Positions 62,072-64,000 of a DNA stretch of 64,000 nucleotides are shown here, piece after piece. The translations under genes were made by a program, and so were the position numbers. This stretch comes from VFZN01 sp050249615 (lineage in GTDB: Bacteria; Acidobacteriota; Vicinamibacteria; Vicinamibacterales; UBA2999): contig JBFWQE010000004.1 of NCBI GenBank assembly GCA_050249615.1, forward strand, positions 28,296 to 92,295. The letters are read 5' to 3'. Numbering within the stretch: the first letter of the stretch is position 1; every line of letters starts with the position of its first letter. The notes below the pieces were generated by a model, which was not told the DNA's origin, did not search any database, and saw nothing but the letters and a program-made list of their open reading frames with translations.

Positions 62072-63790
62072 CTACGACGGTGTGCGATCCATGTCCTCCA
62101 GCGCCTTGACCCCCGTACGCATACCGAACCAGAACGTGGCGACGCTGATCACGGCCGCCGCAGCGAAGCTCGCCACCATCAAGGCCTGCCTCGTGCCCGA
62201 AAGCGGCGTCCGCCTCATCTGCTGCACGAGATACACGGACGAGGGCCAGCCCACGAGGACGATGACGACAATGACGAAGAGGACGGCGAGGACCATGAAG
62301 GCCACGCCGCCGTAGGAGCCGGCCACCTGGCTGGGGTTGTCGGCGGCGAACCGCGGGTAGCGTGCGCCGAGGCCCGTCGCGAGCCCCACGAGCGCGAACG
62401 ACATGAAGACGATGGCGATGGCGGCGATGCGCTCAATCACGGGGTCCACGCCGAGCAGCGCGTTGCCGGCGATTGTCAGCGACTCGCTCAGCAGCAGCAC
62501 CGGGACGAGCCCGGTCCAGAACTTCGACCAGAGGAAGTCACGGAGCGAGATGGGCGCGGTGCGGATGATCCAGAACGCAGCGCCCTCGGCCGACACCATA
62601 GGGAATACGAAGCGCACGGCGACCGTGGCCATGACGAAGCCGGCCATCCCGAGGTTGAGGAACGCGTAGACGTTCTTCAGGAAGCCGCCCATCGTCGGGA
62701 TGCGTTCGAGGTCCAGGACCTGGAAGTTGTAGAGGTAGACCAGCATGAGTGCCAGCAGGAGCAGCAGCTGCGACCACTGGCTGACGTCGCGCAGGAAGAC
62801 CTTCAGGTCCTTCACCAGCAACTGCCGCCGTACCACGGACAGCGGGAGCAGCGACGCCAGCCGGTCCACCCACTGCCAGCGTGCGAAGCGAACCTTGCGC
62901 GCCTCCTGCGCCTTGCTGTACCCGGCGAAGTGCCACCGTGCGAAGAGACTGCTTGCCACGACGACCATCGCGAGCGCAGTCGTCCAGAGAGTGGAGAAGT
63001 GGAGCAGATCCGCGCCGCCCTGGAGGCCGGCGAAGAGCGTCTCGCCCGCCCAGAAGGACGGCAGGAGCGGCGTGATGGGGGACTGCAGCGTCGCGAAGAA
63101 GTCGGTGACCTCGGGCATCGATTCCACGCGGAGCAGCCGTTCCGGCTGGATGAAGCGCAGAAGCAGGACGATGCTCGTGGCGAAGACGAGCCCCATCAGC
63201 ATCAGGATGTCGCGGGCCCGCTTCGCGGGGAAGACGTTGACGAGGCCGAGCGTGATCATCGAGCCGAACGCGACCGGGATCATCACGAAGGGCAGCACCG
63301 TGGACACGGCCACGAGATAGAACGAGAGCGGCGCCGAGCGCGCCAGGCCCACGCCGGCCAGGATGGGCGTCATGAAGACGACCACCATCCACGACGCCTG
63401 GCCCATGGTGCGCGCGAAGCGAGCGAAGAACAGGCGCCTCGGCGCAATCGGGGAGGGCATCAGCAGCCGGAGATCGTCGGAGAGGAAGAACGTGGAGAGC
63501 GAGGTCACCACGCTGCTGAAGGCGAGAAATGACAGGAACGTGAGGAAGAGCCACGACAGTCCGAGGCGGATCAGGTAGTCGCCAAGCTCGGCATAGCCTC
63601 CCACCTGCACTGTCAGCCAGTACGCCCCGTAGAAGATGGATGCCGTCACCAGCAGCGCGATGCCGCCAAAGACGATGGCGCGTGCCAGGTCACCGCGCTC
63701 GCGTCGGCGCGCGCGGTTGCGCGACGCCCAGAGCGAGGGCACCAGCAGATACGGGAACGCCTGCGTGGAGTGTTGCGCGGGGCCGGCCAT
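62072..63790 (-). CDS. ABC-2-type transporter permease
   Basis: The 572-residue membrane protein has many hydrophobic segments (for example FGGIALLVTASIFYGAYWLTV, LFLTFLSFLAFSSVVTSLSTFFLS, IAAIAIVFMSFALVGLATGLGA). The SDDLRLLMPSPIAPRRLFFARF motif is seen in ABC exporter permeases that have an ATPase upstream. Substrate unknown. ATG 63790 overlaps the ATPase stop. The stop codon lies next to repeat unit B. Confidence 0.85.
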   Translation of the reverse strand: MAGPAQHSTQAFPYLLVPSLWASRNRARRRERGDLARAIVFGGIALLVTASIFYGAYWLTVQVGGYAELGDYLIRLGLSWLFLTFLSFLAFSSVVTSLSTFFLSDDLRLLMPSPIAPRRLFFARFARTMGQASWMVVVFMTPILAGVGLARSAPLSFYLVAVSTVLPFVMIPVAFGSMITLGLVNVFPAKRARDILMLMGLVFATSIVLLLRFIQPERLLRVESMPEVTDFFATLQSPITPLLPSFWAGETLFAGLQGGADLLHFSTLWTTALAMVVVASSLFARWHFAGYSKAQEARKVRFARWQWVDRLASLLPLSVVRRQLLVKDLKVFLRDVSQWSQLLLLLALMLVYLYNFQVLDLERIPTMGGFLKNVYAFLNLGMAGFVMATVAVRFVFPMVSAEGAAFWIIRTAPISLRDFLWSKFWTGLVPVLLLSESLTIAGNALLGVDPVIERIAAIAIVFMSFALVGLATGLGARYPRFAADNPSQVAGSYGGVAFMVLAVLFVIVVIVLVGWPSSVYLVQQMRRTPLSGTRQALMVASFAAAAVISVATFWFGMRTGVKALEDMDRTPS

Positions 63791-64000
63791 CAGATGACCT
63801 CGTCTATCTCCTGCAGGCCGCTGCCGCCGGTGAGCTTCAGAAAGACCGGCGTCAGCTGCTCGTCCGCCCCGCCGGCCAGCGCGCGGAGGTCGTCCACCGT
63901 TCCGCTGGCGATGATGCGCCCCTTGAGGATGATGCTGACCACGTCGCACATCTCCTCGGCCACCTCCAGCGTATGGGTGCTCATGAGGATGGCGACGCCG
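63790..64000 (-). CDS. ABC transporter ATP-binding protein, C-terminal fragment
   Basis: Only about 69 residues of the end are in the window; the N-terminal part is beyond the right edge. The visible ILMSTHTLEVAEEMCDVVSIILKGRIIASG is the H-loop region (His in STH) and the strand after it of an ABC ATPase. The stop overlaps the permease start by one base, so the pair forms an exporter operon. Confidence 0.88.
   Translation of the reverse strand, partial: GVAILMSTHTLEVAEEMCDVVSIILKGRIIASGTVDDLRALAGGADEQLTPVFLKLTGGSGLQEIDEVI

Overview
The window is a GC-rich (roughly two-thirds G+C) stretch of a bacterial chromosome that spans the replication origin. A conserved block runs leftward (rpmH, rnpA, yidD, yidC, khpB/jag, mnmE, mnmG, rsmG, parA, parB). 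A rightward block (dnaA, dnaN, gyrB, gyrA) faces it. DnaA-box-like sites lie on both sides of dnaA, and two parS palindromes sit beside and inside the left block. A PadR regulator paired with a large MacB/FtsX-type permease, an alternative complex III plus caa3 oxidase locus, DUF885 and M55 peptidases, and selenocysteine use together suggest an Acidobacteriota genome, probably of the Vicinamibacteria type. That is inference, because no rRNA is present. A run of 100 N inside a 12-bp tandem repeat shows that this is a draft scaffold.

Layout. 1-1115: leftward ATP synthase genes (delta, b, b'). 1270-2322: selD with an in-frame TGA read as selenocysteine. 2507-11266: parB to rpmH. 11267-13100: origin region with dnaA. 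13101-19354: dnaN, gyrB, gyrA. 19395-26565: a lipoprotein, PcrA/UvrD helicase, glmS, glmU, rsmI. 26626-34119: DUF885 protein, FmdB zinc ribbon (broken by the gap), galU, serS with tRNA-Ser(UGA), a small multiheme cytochrome, FKBP isomerase, RlmD-like methylase, NUDIX hydrolase. 34260-40563: M55 aminopeptidase, a second selenoprotein (a glutaredoxin-like protein with a U-x-x-C site), a Cys-rich protein, an amidohydrolase and an S9 peptidase. 40788-53532: one long respiratory operon (actA-F, a small membrane protein, SCO, coxB, coxA, coxC, coxD). 53572-58257: methyltransferase, PQQ-type beta-propeller protein, mobA, cytochrome c and a six-heme-motif membrane cytochrome. 58295-61251: permease plus PadR with a palindromic operator. 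61345-62070: three ~200-bp structured repeat units. 62072-64000: an ABC exporter.

How the genes work together. ActA-F oxidise quinol and pass electrons through cytochrome domains to the caa3 oxidase. SCO probably supplies copper to CuA. The ATP synthase subunits at the left edge use the resulting proton gradient. SelD makes selenophosphate, which the genome would need for both SelD itself and the U-x-x-C redox protein.

The least explained parts are the 61.3-62.1 kb array, whose stems differ in sequence between units but stay self-complementary, and several families of degenerate short repeats that fill spacers and run into gene ends or even into coding sequence.
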